Under the pieces are notes generated by a model. It was not told the origin of the DNA. It saw nothing but the letters and a program-made list of their open reading frames with translations, and did not search any database. A stretch of 64,000 nucleotides of DNA. It comes from Puniceicoccus vermicola. GTDB taxonomy: Bacteria; Verrucomicrobiota; Verrucomicrobiia; Opitutales; Puniceicoccaceae. Positions 52,324 through 60,899 of the stretch are shown here, one piece after another (the first letter of the stretch is position 1; each line of letters begins with the position of its first letter). Location: the NCBI RefSeq assembly GCF_014230055.1, contig NZ_JACHVA010000138.1, positions 1 to 64,000 on the forward strand. The letters are read 5' to 3'. Position numbers and translations under genes: made by a program.

Positions 52324-53694
52324 CTATTCCGCGCTCAAAGCTCTACCGTCCAAGTCCAGATCCCCATCGGCACGATTTGACTCATCAGTCCTACCTTTCC
52401 GCAGAGAAAAGTAGAATTGACTCCCCTCACCATCCGTTGAGTCGATCGACAATCGTGCCCCGTTGGCTGAAATAAATTGATCACAGATCCTGAGTCCGAT
52501 CCCGAAACCTTTCTCCCGGTTCGTGCCTCGAGACGGTTTCTGAATATTGCCGCTGCGCAAGGTGACAATCCTCTCCGCGGAAATTCCAATCCCGCTGTCC
52601 ACCACCATGATCAGGATCATATCTCCTCGATCCTTGGAGGACACCCGCACCTCCCCTTCCTGAGGAGTGAACTTAATCCCATTCGACACCAGATTCCGCA
52701 AGACCGTCTGGATTTGAGCCCGATCTGCGCACACCCAATGCGTAGAATCGACATCATTGATTAGACGAATATTCTTCCGCGAGGCTGATTCATACTGCAC
52801 CTGTAACACCTCTCCAACCTGATCGCACAACCGATAGTCCACAGGATACGGAACCAACTGCTGCAACTGGGTCGAAGCCCACCCCAGAAGATTGTCGAGT
52901 AAAACCTCCAGATTTCCAACCTCCTGAATCAACTCATCTTGCAGTTTCCGGCGATCCTCTTGAGAGAGATCGTCCGATTGCAGGAATTCCAGAAAGGATC
53001 GCACATTTCCAACTGGCCCCCGAAGATCATGGCCAAGAATAGCAAACAAGCTCTCTTTCGATTCGTTGGCGAGCGTCAGCTCTTCAGCTTGCTGTTCCAA
53101 GCTTTTGTGCTCCTTCTCCATCTGCAAACGAGATTTTTGATTCACGACCCGAAAGACCTCGAGAAAGGCGATCGTCCCCAAAAGAAAAACCCAAAGGCTG
53201 ACGGAATAGTAGAGTGGCGAGATGGCGAGATCATCCGAGCCCGGACTCCCGAGAAGGATCAACTTCGCTGCATTCAGAAAAATTCCGTCAATTACCGCGA
53301 TAGACCAACGCACCAGTCGATTGTCGAACATGAGCATCGACGCGATGATCCCCATGATTAAGAAATTCTCGGCACCATTGTTGAAACGAATGGCCGACGA
53401 AGCGAAGGCGATCATCGCCACCATCAAAATTATACCCAAGGCCGTCCGATGCAGTTGGAAGGCCCCCAAAATGATCCCACTCAATCCGCCAGTCATCAAC
53501 AGGAGATTGAGCGGCAGCAGCACATCGTTTCTGGCAAACAAATTGTAAACGAGAAATACGAACCCGCCAATCGACATCGGGATGGACAATCCCATGAGAA
53601 TATACCGCCGAACCTTCTCCGAAATTGGCAGGCTACCTTTCATGCGAAAATTGAGAATGCTCAACCAGCTCGGCAACAGGGAACGCTCAATCAT
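52324..53694 (-). CDS. Membrane histidine kinase (7TM-like sensor), paralogue 2
   Basis: A 456-residue kinase with the same layout as the one at 50030-51367: an N-terminal L-L-P-S-W-L-S-I-L-N-F-R segment, about six helices to residue 190, a short coiled coil, HisKA with I-L-G-H-D-L-R-G-P-V-G-N-V-R, and HATPase_c with N-G-I-K-F-T, D-S-G-I-G-I-S and G-F-G-I-G-L. The ATG at 53694 is chosen by comparison with the paralogue. An earlier in-frame start would add 19 residues. It lies upstream of the DJ-1-like gene on the same strand (about 50 bases). Confidence 0.9.
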   Translation of the reverse strand: MIERSLLPSWLSILNFRMKGSLPISEKVRRYILMGLSIPMSIGGFVFLVYNLFARNDVLLPLNLLLMTGGLSGIILGAFQLHRTALGIILMVAMIAFASSAIRFNNGAENFLIMGIIASMLMFDNRLVRWSIAVIDGIFLNAAKLILLGSPGSDDLAISPLYYSVSLWVFLLGTIAFLEVFRVVNQKSRLQMEKEHKSLEQQAEELTLANESKESLFAILGHDLRGPVGNVRSFLEFLQSDDLSQEDRRKLQDELIQEVGNLEVLLDNLLGWASTQLQQLVPYPVDYRLCDQVGEVLQVQYESASRKNIRLINDVDSTHWVCADRAQIQTVLRNLVSNGIKFTPQEGEVRVSSKDRGDMILIMVVDSGIGISAERIVTLRSGNIQKPSRGTNREKGFGIGLRICDQFISANGARLSIDSTDGEGSQFYFSLRKGRTDESNRADGDLDLDGRALSAE

Positions 53695-53805
53695 TGAGAG
53701 AATGTAAGACCAACGCCATCGCTGTAGGAAAATGAGAGGAGAAACAGCCATACCTGCATTTTTTTGCCACCTGAGGAGGGAGAAAGATCGAGACCATTTG
53801 AGATC

Positions 53806-54249
53806 CTAACCACCGTTCCGAACCACCGATTCACAATCCTTGAGGAATTGTATTTGCGAACATTCTGCTTCCCGAATCGCCCGAGCGCATTCCAACGCTT
53901 TTTGGGATATCTTGGGATCCGGATGGATTTTTGCTACTCCTTCATACAGAACGATTCTTTCTTCGGCAGATCGATCCTCCACGCCTTCAAGGGCGCATTC
54001 GACCAGAAAACAAATCTGATGATCGACGAATTTCATGGGATGAAGCGACCTCTTCTCCGAGACCCAAGCGGCTGCTGCCAACAAGCAGCACGTACATGCC
54101 GCGCTGCGTAGCCCTGCTGAAATTGGTCTAAAAGAATCAAGGTAACCTAAGCTATTCTGTGAAATATTGAATTCCCCATTTGGAATATCCCATTTCTCTT
54201 GTGCGGGACAGTCCCTACGTCTTAACTGCTTACTCCATAAACAGGCCAA
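53806..54249 (-). CDS. Possible small protein, Cys-rich
   Basis: Up to 147 residues, not recognised. The C-terminal 76 residues (from an ATG at 54036) look most protein-like, with helical pattern A-E-E-R-I-V-L-Y-E-G-V-A-K and K-A-L-E-C-A-R-A-I-R-E-A. The stretch before it (A-A-C-T-C-C-L-L-A-A-A-A-W) could be a signal or a membrane segment. It is divergent from the XRE regulator. No known domain was recognised, so it may not be a gene. Confidence 0.4.
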   Translation of the reverse strand: MACLWSKQLRRRDCPAQEKWDIPNGEFNISQNSLGYLDSFRPISAGLRSAACTCCLLAAAAWVSEKRSLHPMKFVDHQICFLVECALEGVEDRSAEERIVLYEGVAKIHPDPKISQKALECARAIREAECSQIQFLKDCESVVRNGG

Positions 54250-54283
54250 AACATTAACTCAGTCAACATAAAATTGGAGCAAG

Positions 54284-54727
54284 GTGCAAAATTTCGCCGA
54301 TAGAGTACGCAAACTTCGCAATTCCTACGGGATCTCTCAGGAAAAATTTGCCAAACGCCTGGGCATCAGCCGTGATTATTTAAGCCAGCTCGAAAATGGC
54401 AGAGAACCGGGTCGTCACGTACAGAAGATTATCGAACTCTTTGAAAGTGCCAATATTAACCCAGTAGGCAACTCTCCTCAATCAGACGAAACCGACCTCC
54501 CGGCCACACACCAAGTTAACGAAGATTCCGGAAACGAGTACTTAAAACGGAGAAAGGAGTGCGAGGAGCATCTAAAAAAATACCTCGACCGAACTGCAAC
54601 CGTCCCCGGAGCGGTGGATCACGCGCTTATCCAGCTCCGCTTACACCTACCCCTTTCGGATGTCGCCCGACTTGCGAAAGATCAATTGGCCGACAAATCA
54701 TCCGACGCTTCACAGGCCCAGCATTAA
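54284..54727 (+). CDS. XRE-family helix-turn-helix regulator
   Basis: A 147-residue protein with an N-terminal Cro/C1-type HTH (about 4-60): R-K-L-R-N-S-Y-G-I-S-Q-E-K-F-A-K-R-L-G-I-S-R-D-Y, then L-S-Q-L-E-N-G-R-E-P. The C-terminal half is charged and helical (E-Y-L-K-R-R-K-E-C-E-E-H-L), perhaps for dimerisation, with no recognised ligand domain. The start is a GTG with GGAG six bases upstream. Its targets are not evident. The neighbours on both sides are an unknown small frame and an exported protein. Confidence 0.85.
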   Translation: MQNFADRVRKLRNSYGISQEKFAKRLGISRDYLSQLENGREPGRHVQKIIELFESANINPVGNSPQSDETDLPATHQVNEDSGNEYLKRRKECEEHLKKYLDRTATVPGAVDHALIQLRLHLPLSDVARLAKDQLADKSSDASQAQH

Positions 54728-54807
54728 AGAGTTTAGAAAATCTATAAAAGGATGGCCGGAAGCTTCCCGGCCTTGACTCTTGGTTCCCATTTCGACGGGA
54801 TCATCCC

Positions 54808-55251
54808 ATGAACAATCGCTTTCGCTCTCTAGCCCTAGTCCTTTTCATCGCCGCCTTGGCCCCTTTCACCGCAGCTCGCGGAGAGACATTCGTCGGAGTA
54901 AATCTCTCGAGCCCCCTGATTTTAAGTGGAAACGCCGGGCTCTATCTCAGCGACAAGGTCGAGGTCGGAAGCATTCCCCTGCGTCCTGTGCTGGAAGGAG
55001 AAGTCGGCATCGGTGGAGGGAAAGTGATGATCGGGATGGACTCGATCGGCGATGGTCTCGGTTTCGGCGTTAAGGCCAGTGTTCTCCGGACCTGGTTCGA
55101 ACCAATTGGTGCCGATAGAAACGTCACCTACATGGGGGTCGAGCTTCAAGGAAGTCTCTCTTCCTTTGTCCTCTCGCTCGGTGGATACCGTCGAGTAGAA
55201 GGCGACGGAGACGGATGGCTCGGCGCAGTCTCCATCGGACTCCGGATCTAA
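54808..55251 (+). CDS. Small exported protein, probably beta-rich
   Basis: A 147-residue protein with a signal peptide (about 1-25, T-A-A-R-G). The mature part alternates Gly/Ser-rich and hydrophobic strands and ends in G-A-V-S-I-G-L-R-I, which suggests a small beta barrel or a periplasmic beta-sandwich. No domain was recognised. It lies 80 bases after the XRE gene. Confidence 0.72.
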   Translation: MNNRFRSLALVLFIAALAPFTAARGETFVGVNLSSPLILSGNAGLYLSDKVEVGSIPLRPVLEGEVGIGGGKVMIGMDSIGDGLGFGVKASVLRTWFEPIGADRNVTYMGVELQGSLSSFVLSLGGYRRVEGDGDGWLGAVSIGLRI

Positions 55252-55312
55252 ATTTCCGATTCCCCGAGGCCCGTCAACCGCCTCAGCTGCGGGGGCCGCT
55301 CACGGGAAACGC

Positions 55313-55331
55313 CACAGGCTGGCAGCCTGTG
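55313..55331. repeat. Short palindromic repeat, copy 3
   Basis: CACAGGCTGGCAGCCTGTG, the reverse-orientation copy of the palindrome at 24095 and 24184, lies between two convergent genes (the exported protein and the hybrid kinase). The bases after it (CTACC) match the complement of those before the other copies (GTACC) apart from one base, so the conserved unit extends past the hairpin. Confidence 0.68.
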
Positions 55332-55419
55332 CTACCTTGAATCGACTTTTCCGCGATCCGACGATCGCTCTGCAAACGGGTCTGCGCTCAACACTTCCCA
55401 TTTCCAAGGATCCGCCGAA

Positions 55420-58400
55420 TCAAAAACTCTCTTCGAGGGTACGCCCGTCGAGATAGCGACGGACCAAGTCGACGAGAACCTCAACTGAGAACGGTTTGGC
55501 CAAAACCTCGTTCATGCCAGCTTCGACACATTCGCGAATCTGATGCTTCATAGCATTTGCCGTCACTCCAATGATGGGAATATCCCGAAATGCCTCACCT
55601 GCTTCTCCACTCCGAATGCGCAGCGTCGTTTCGATTCCATCCATGACTGGCATCCGAACATCCATGAGGATAAGGTCATATGGTTCCTTAGGCAGGAGCT
55701 CGAGGACAATCTGGCCATTGCGAACCGTTTGATAGGAGAGATTCGCCTTTTTAAGGATCATCTCGATAACCTCCTGATTGATTGGATTGTCCTCGGCCAC
55801 GAGAACCTTCTGGCCCTTCAGTTTCACATCCGCCCAACCCTTGTCATCGACTTTGACCTCTTCTCCGCAAGTTTTGAGAGGGGCCGAAACCCAGAAATGC
55901 GATCCCTCGCCGGAAACGCTCTCCACACCGATATCTCCTCCGAGCCAATCGACCATGGCCCGGCAAACCGTGAGCCCCAATCCCAATCCAGACTCTCCCG
56001 CAGATTCATCCGAACTCAGGCAAACGAAAGGATCAAAGATCTCTTTCACATTCTCCGGAGAAATCCCCATTCCGGTGTCTTCCACTTCACACAGAAGAGT
56101 CAAATTCTTGCCGTCTCTACGATCGACCGAGAACCGGAGGTCGACCGCCCCCTTTTCCGTGTAGCGCAAAGCATTCTCGATAAGGTTCGCCAAAATTTTC
56201 CGCAGATGGATTCGCTCCCCAAAAAGGAGATCCGGAACGTTAGGCGCTGTATGGACCCGGAAAACCAATCCCTTCTCCTCCATCCGGGGGAGAAAAGACT
56301 CGCTCAATTCGCGCACTAGTTTTGAAAGCCGGAAGTCCACAGGTTTCCGGATCAAATTTCCGGATCGCATCTCGGATATCTCCACCAAGTCGTCGGAAGC
56401 CGAAAGGAACATCTCACCAATTTCCGAAACCGATCGCACCCAACCTGTTTCCTCCTCAGACAAACTCTTCCGGGAGAGAACTTCGGTCATCCCAATCAAT
56501 ACATTCATCGGAATCCGAAGCTGTGTCCCCATATTAGCAAGAACTCGATTCTGGGCGAAAAGAGCGGCCTCCAGCGAACGAGTCTTTTGCTGCAACTCCA
56601 ACTGCAATTGATGCTCTCGATCCGCCAGTTGAACCGATCCAAAGACCCAGAACCCTGTGTCCTCCCGTGGTTCTGCATATCCCGAAATGACGACCCGATG
56701 CCGATCTCCGGAAAGTGTCCGAATTTCCAAGTCCTCCGTAAAGTTTTCTCCACTTAAAACCGCTTTCTGAAGGGAATCGAAAAGAGCCCTCCGCGACTCT
56801 CGGGACGGAAAGAAGAGAGGCATACGCCAGAGACTCGATTCAAAATCAGCAGGGACCCCAAAAATCTCGCGAACTTCGGGAGTCCAGACCAGATTGCGCG
56901 TATCTGGATCGATTCCCCAGCCGCCCGTCCTCGTCACCTTGCAGGTCAACGCATCCAAGTCGAAGCCCTTCTTCCCTCCGGGCGCTTCGAAATCGCTATG
57001 AGTAATTCTGAGATGCTTGCGCCGCACCAGCGAAACGAGAAACGAGGCTACGAGCAAGGAGACACCTCCTCCAACAGCGGCAGACTTCGCGACCTCGGTT
57101 TTCCACAAGGTCCCTTCGCTTTCGACTGCCCGAAGCTGCAGGTAAAGAGGGCTTCCAAAGAAAAATCCTGGTATAACCAAGTCTTCAATCGATGCGGAAT
57201 AAGAGGCGAGTTGCCCCACGGGAATATCTCCGGAATCCGCCTCCGCACCTTCGAAAAACCAACGATTGAGGGTTAGAGAAAAGGAGGAAACTTCCTCCGC
57301 CAGCACACCAAGATCCAAACGAAGCGCCATCAATCTCTGAGAGGTCGGACTTTCTCCTGGGTCATTCAGCAGGGAGACAAAAATGACGAACCCTGAATCT
57401 TCACTCTCTCCCGGCCCATCGGAAGCAGGCCACCACACGACCGCTTCGCCGGAATTCTTTGCCGCGAGAATTGCCTTATTCCTCTCAGGTCCTGCCCGGT
57501 TCCCTAAACTCTTCCAAGGCTCCCCTTTTGGCAAAGAGTCTCTTGTAAAAGAAAATGCCTCGTGCTCTTCGGTTTCCTCTTCTGAAAAGACTCGTATTGC
57601 CACCACGCCCGAGTGCTCGAAGGCTTCTTCGCAGGCGGCTTGGAGAACCTCTCGATCCCCTCCCTTTTCTGCATTGGCAAAAAGGGCCGCCAAAAGAGGA
57701 ATCTCATGCTCTTCCAGCGTGTGCAAAGTCTGGAAAAGAAAATATCCCTCCCGAAATGACTTCTCTAAAAAAACCTCCTGCGCCTCGACTCGAAGACGAT
57801 GCTGATAGTTCCAAGAGAAGAATCCGGTAAGCACCAAACCCGCAACTCCCAGAGCCAAAGGCTCAAGGCAATTCCAAAGAAGACCATTCCTCCGTGTCTC
57901 CCTCTCTGATCGAATCCAAAAGAGGACTCCCATCCCTATAATCAAGGCAACGGACCCGGCCCCCATCCAAAATAAATGAGATCGGTCCTCCGCAAATAAG
58001 ACATTCCATTGGGCAAGCGGAAAGGTCGCTGATGCCACAACCTCAACTCCTTCGCCTTCCCGCGAAAATACCGGTGCACTCGTGGCGACTTCGCCTCCTC
58101 CAGCCCCTCCCAGGAGCGTGTAAGGCTGCCCATTTTGGAACACAACCTCCGAGCACTGGATGGATCGCTCATCGATGGAAATCGAGCCCGCCGATTCATT
58201 TCCCCATGAGGAGACCGCACGTAAGGTTTCGTCACCGTCTCGAGTATAAAGCCATACGTTCGACGCACCATAGATCTCGCGAAAACTTCTCACATACTGT
58301 GAGAGAAGCTCCCGCTCGTGCCCTTTTCCCGGCTCAACAGTATTCAAAATTGTATCTTCCTGAAAATTCCGAATCTCCCGCACCAAGGAATCAAGGCGTC

Positions 58401-58524
58401 CGGCTACTTCGACCGCCACTAACTCCTCAGCCCTCGACTCTGCGCTGCGATCCAAGACCGCGACAAAAATCCCAACCACGATGATCGAACTTATGACAGG
58501 GAGAAATGCTCGGGGTGATTTCAC
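55420..58524 (-). CDS. Hybrid sensor kinase lacking the phospho-accepting His
   Basis: A 1034-residue protein. N-terminal helix (about 9-25) and periplasmic region. A second helix (about 182-202) and others up to about 230 follow, then a second extracytoplasmic part to about 480 and a helix near 500. A PAS-like domain comes next (about 530-650, I-D-P-D-T-R-N-L-V-W). HisKA reads N-M-G-T-Q-L-R-I-P-M-N where S-H-E-L-R-T-P is expected, so Thr667 replaces His. HATPase_c (E-N-A-L-R-Y-T, D-T-G-M-G-I-S, G-L-G-L-G-L) and the receiver (L-V-A-E-D-N, L-M-D-V-R-M-P, A-K-P-F) look intact. The first codon is a GTG. It stands alone on its strand. Confidence 0.9.
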   Translation of the reverse strand: MKSPRAFLPVISSIIVVGIFVAVLDRSAESRAEELVAVEVAGRLDSLVREIRNFQEDTILNTVEPGKGHERELLSQYVRSFREIYGASNVWLYTRDGDETLRAVSSWGNESAGSISIDERSIQCSEVVFQNGQPYTLLGGAGGGEVATSAPVFSREGEGVEVVASATFPLAQWNVLFAEDRSHLFWMGAGSVALIIGMGVLFWIRSERETRRNGLLWNCLEPLALGVAGLVLTGFFSWNYQHRLRVEAQEVFLEKSFREGYFLFQTLHTLEEHEIPLLAALFANAEKGGDREVLQAACEEAFEHSGVVAIRVFSEEETEEHEAFSFTRDSLPKGEPWKSLGNRAGPERNKAILAAKNSGEAVVWWPASDGPGESEDSGFVIFVSLLNDPGESPTSQRLMALRLDLGVLAEEVSSFSLTLNRWFFEGAEADSGDIPVGQLASYSASIEDLVIPGFFFGSPLYLQLRAVESEGTLWKTEVAKSAAVGGGVSLLVASFLVSLVRRKHLRITHSDFEAPGGKKGFDLDALTCKVTRTGGWGIDPDTRNLVWTPEVREIFGVPADFESSLWRMPLFFPSRESRRALFDSLQKAVLSGENFTEDLEIRTLSGDRHRVVISGYAEPREDTGFWVFGSVQLADREHQLQLELQQKTRSLEAALFAQNRVLANMGTQLRIPMNVLIGMTEVLSRKSLSEEETGWVRSVSEIGEMFLSASDDLVEISEMRSGNLIRKPVDFRLSKLVRELSESFLPRMEEKGLVFRVHTAPNVPDLLFGERIHLRKILANLIENALRYTEKGAVDLRFSVDRRDGKNLTLLCEVEDTGMGISPENVKEIFDPFVCLSSDESAGESGLGLGLTVCRAMVDWLGGDIGVESVSGEGSHFWVSAPLKTCGEEVKVDDKGWADVKLKGQKVLVAEDNPINQEVIEMILKKANLSYQTVRNGQIVLELLPKEPYDLILMDVRMPVMDGIETTLRIRSGEAGEAFRDIPIIGVTANAMKHQIRECVEAGMNEVLAKPFSVEVLVDLVRRYLDGRTLEESF

Positions 58525-58737
58525 TATTTAACGAACCCGGAAAAGAAAAAGAGAAAGGAGAGAGAGAAATGATCGAAGATACCGACAATCAATTTACCTC
58601 TTTTTAACAATCCGGGACAAAGGGTCAATTTATTTTAAATAATTTTTACACAACTTCAATCAGCCCCGTTTCTTCTACTCTTTTTGTAAATCGGAGTATC
58701 TCTTGCGTAACAAAATTTCCTGTGCCAACTTGAGCGC

Positions 58738-59568
58738 ATGTCTTGGACTGGCCTTACCCTCCCCATCCTACTCCTCTTTCTTACGTCTGCGAGTGGTCGT
58801 GAAATCCGCGGCACCATTACCGAAAGCGAACCAGCGAAACAACAGGTCTCCCTCACTCTGGAATCTGGAAAAACCCTGGGTCCGCTCGAAGTCGGCTCTG
58901 GGGACGCAGCCATCGGATATGAGAATCAAGAAATCGTTGGCGATCTCACTGAAAGCGGAAAAACGATGCGTTTGACCCACATCTGGCCCGATAATCAAAT
59001 TCTGGCCAACGCGATGGCTGGCGTGAATCGCTCTCTCATCCGCAACGCAGCCACTCTTGGGCGAAACGATAGCTTAGTCCGAGGCGACTATCTTCCCGAT
59101 TTCGCTCTCTATAACCAAAGAGGCGAGCCCGTCTACTCTTCTCATCTGCGCAAGAGCCCGACCGTCCTCACCTTTCTCTTCACACGCTGTGGCGATCCAA
59201 ACATGTGTCCCGCGACCGCTGCCCGACTCTCCGAACTTGGTGATCGAGCAGCGAAGGCGGGTTGGGATCAGGCCCGCTTTGTTGCAGTCTCTTTCGATCC
59301 CGAATACGACACCCCGGGGGTTCTCCACCAATATGGTGAGGTCATGGGGATGAATACTCCTTCCTTCGAACTTCTGACCGGAGATCCCGAGGCGATCGAG
59401 GCCCTGCTCCGCTTGGTCGGGGTTCGCACCTTCGATGAGGACGGCACGATCGTCCACAACCTCGTGACCCTACTTACCGACAGTCACGGACGTATCGTTC
59501 TCCGCCAAGACGGAAGCCGCTGGTCAGCCGATGCGATCTACGAACGCTTAGAGGAGATGAACGAGTGA
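58738..59568 (+). CDS. SCO1/SenC-like copper-binding protein
   Basis: A 276-residue exported protein. Signal peptide about 1-19. An N-terminal domain of about 100 residues is followed by a thioredoxin-fold SCO domain. The copper motif is F-T-R-C-G-D-P-N-M-C-P (near residue 148), a Cys-x5-Cys variant of the usual Cys-x3-Cys. The D-P-E-Y-D-T-P and V-H-N-L-V-T-L-L-T-D segments with the third ligand His are present. SCO proteins insert copper into cytochrome oxidase or act as reductants. The stop overlaps the next GTG start, so it is the first gene of a three-gene operon. Confidence 0.9.
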   Translation: MSWTGLTLPILLLFLTSASGREIRGTITESEPAKQQVSLTLESGKTLGPLEVGSGDAAIGYENQEIVGDLTESGKTMRLTHIWPDNQILANAMAGVNRSLIRNAATLGRNDSLVRGDYLPDFALYNQRGEPVYSSHLRKSPTVLTFLFTRCGDPNMCPATAARLSELGDRAAKAGWDQARFVAVSFDPEYDTPGVLHQYGEVMGMNTPSFELLTGDPEAIEALLRLVGVRTFDEDGTIVHNLVTLLTDSHGRIVLRQDGSRWSADAIYERLEEMNE

Positions 59569-60440
59569 AGACCTCCACCAAAAAATGGGGCATGATCGGG
59601 GGACTCACGATTGGTTTTGCCGCCCTCTTCTTCGGCCTCCGGGCGATCCCCGTCTCCGAGTGCAAATTCCTCCACTATGAAGCGGTCGAGAACTCTCTCG
59701 GGTCAAACGACGAACTCTGCAGTGTCGCCCCGGTTCCCTTTGTCGATGTAGAAGCCAATCCGTATCCAGTCGAGTTGAAGATTCATTCCATCCGGCCCAC
59801 GGAAAACGAGGAGGTCGCAATGCGCTTTTCCATTCTCGGCCCAGACGGCAGCCCATTACTGCCCCATCAACTCGCCGTGACCCATACCCGTCGTATTCAC
59901 TTCATGCTCATCGACGAGTCGCTCAACTCCTACCATCACCTCCATCCCGAGCCTCTCGGCGATTCGGGAGACTATCGTGTCACCTTCGTTCCCCGCTCCA
60001 AGGAATACCGCTACTTCGCCGAGTTTGTCCCCCTCCAGACACGACTCATCTCGGTCGCCGATGGCTCCTTTGAGGTATCTCCCTCACAAGTCGTCTCCAC
60101 CGAATCTGAAGTGCCGATCCAATTCAATTTGAGTGGGATTGAGCAACCGCTCCGGCCCAACAGCGACCATCGACTCACCCTGCGATTGGCCAATGAAAAG
60201 AAAGGTCGCGCACTCCCCCTGGAAGAGACAATGGATGCCTACGCCCACCTCGTCGGATTCGAGGATTCACTTTCTGGATACGCCCACATGCACCCTCTCA
60301 CCGTCGACCCTACGATTGGCGAAACCGCTGAGATGGAATTCCTATTTCATCCGACGCGCAGCGGAAATTTCCGCATCTGGGTTCAAATTCGTGCGGAAGG
60401 AAAAGACATCTTCCGCCCCTTTGACGTTCAGGTCCTGTGA
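59565..60440 (+). CDS. Membrane-anchored His-rich protein in the SCO operon
   Basis: A 291-residue protein that I do not recognise as a named family. A GTG start overlaps the SCO stop (GTGA). One N-terminal helix (about 8-25) anchors it. The periplasmic part has two beta-rich repeats, each centred on a His cluster: S-Y-H-H-L-H-P-E-P near residue 128 and Y-A-H-M-H-P-L near 244. Both clusters have the H-x-H-P form seen in copper-handling periplasmic proteins, so a role in copper transfer with the SCO protein is inferred. Confidence 0.78.
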   Translation: MKTSTKKWGMIGGLTIGFAALFFGLRAIPVSECKFLHYEAVENSLGSNDELCSVAPVPFVDVEANPYPVELKIHSIRPTENEEVAMRFSILGPDGSPLLPHQLAVTHTRRIHFMLIDESLNSYHHLHPEPLGDSGDYRVTFVPRSKEYRYFAEFVPLQTRLISVADGSFEVSPSQVVSTESEVPIQFNLSGIEQPLRPNSDHRLTLRLANEKKGRALPLEETMDAYAHLVGFEDSLSGYAHMHPLTVDPTIGETAEMEFLFHPTRSGNFRIWVQIRAEGKDIFRPFDVQVL

Positions 60441-60862
60441 GTCGACCCAAAATCTCTCCACTTTGGCTGGGAATCCTCATTGGCATCCCCACCCTCGCCG
60501 CTTTACTCCTGCATAGCTGTAGCGCCGACTCCCACGAACTCACCGAATTCAGCGAAACTTATGAAAAACTTCACGAAGCAGGTGATGTCGAAGGAATTCT
60601 CGATCTGATCGAAATCCAAGGCCACGATCCAGCGGTTGAGCGTCAAGTCCGCCGCGCCCTGAGCGAGGAAACCCGATGGCCCATCGCCCGCACACGCTTC
60701 GAATCTCTATCTCCAGAGGAAACTCAAACGCTCAGTGCCAGCTACCCCGCTCCTCCGCAGTGGCGATTCCTCGTCACCTTGGACACCGAAGATCACCTCA
60801 CGGCCTCCTGGCTCGTCGGAGAGACCCCCGAAGGGATCCGGCTCTTGCTAAAGGGCCAGTAA
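60437..60862 (+). CDS. Small anchored or lipoprotein-like protein in the SCO operon
   Basis: A 141-residue protein with a GTG start overlapping the previous stop. A hydrophobic segment (about 9-26) ends in L-L-L-H-S-C-S-A, a weak lipobox. The rest is mostly helical (Y-E-K-L-H-E-A-G-D-V-E-G-I) with a short beta C-terminus. No family recognised. Coupling to the two genes before it suggests one function. Confidence 0.72.
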   Translation: MSRPKISPLWLGILIGIPTLAALLLHSCSADSHELTEFSETYEKLHEAGDVEGILDLIEIQGHDPAVERQVRRALSEETRWPIARTRFESLSPEETQTLSASYPAPPQWRFLVTLDTEDHLTASWLVGETPEGIRLLLKGQ

Positions 60863-60899
60863 GAAACTTGGCCAAAGCCGCAGGAGTGCGGCCCCTGCC

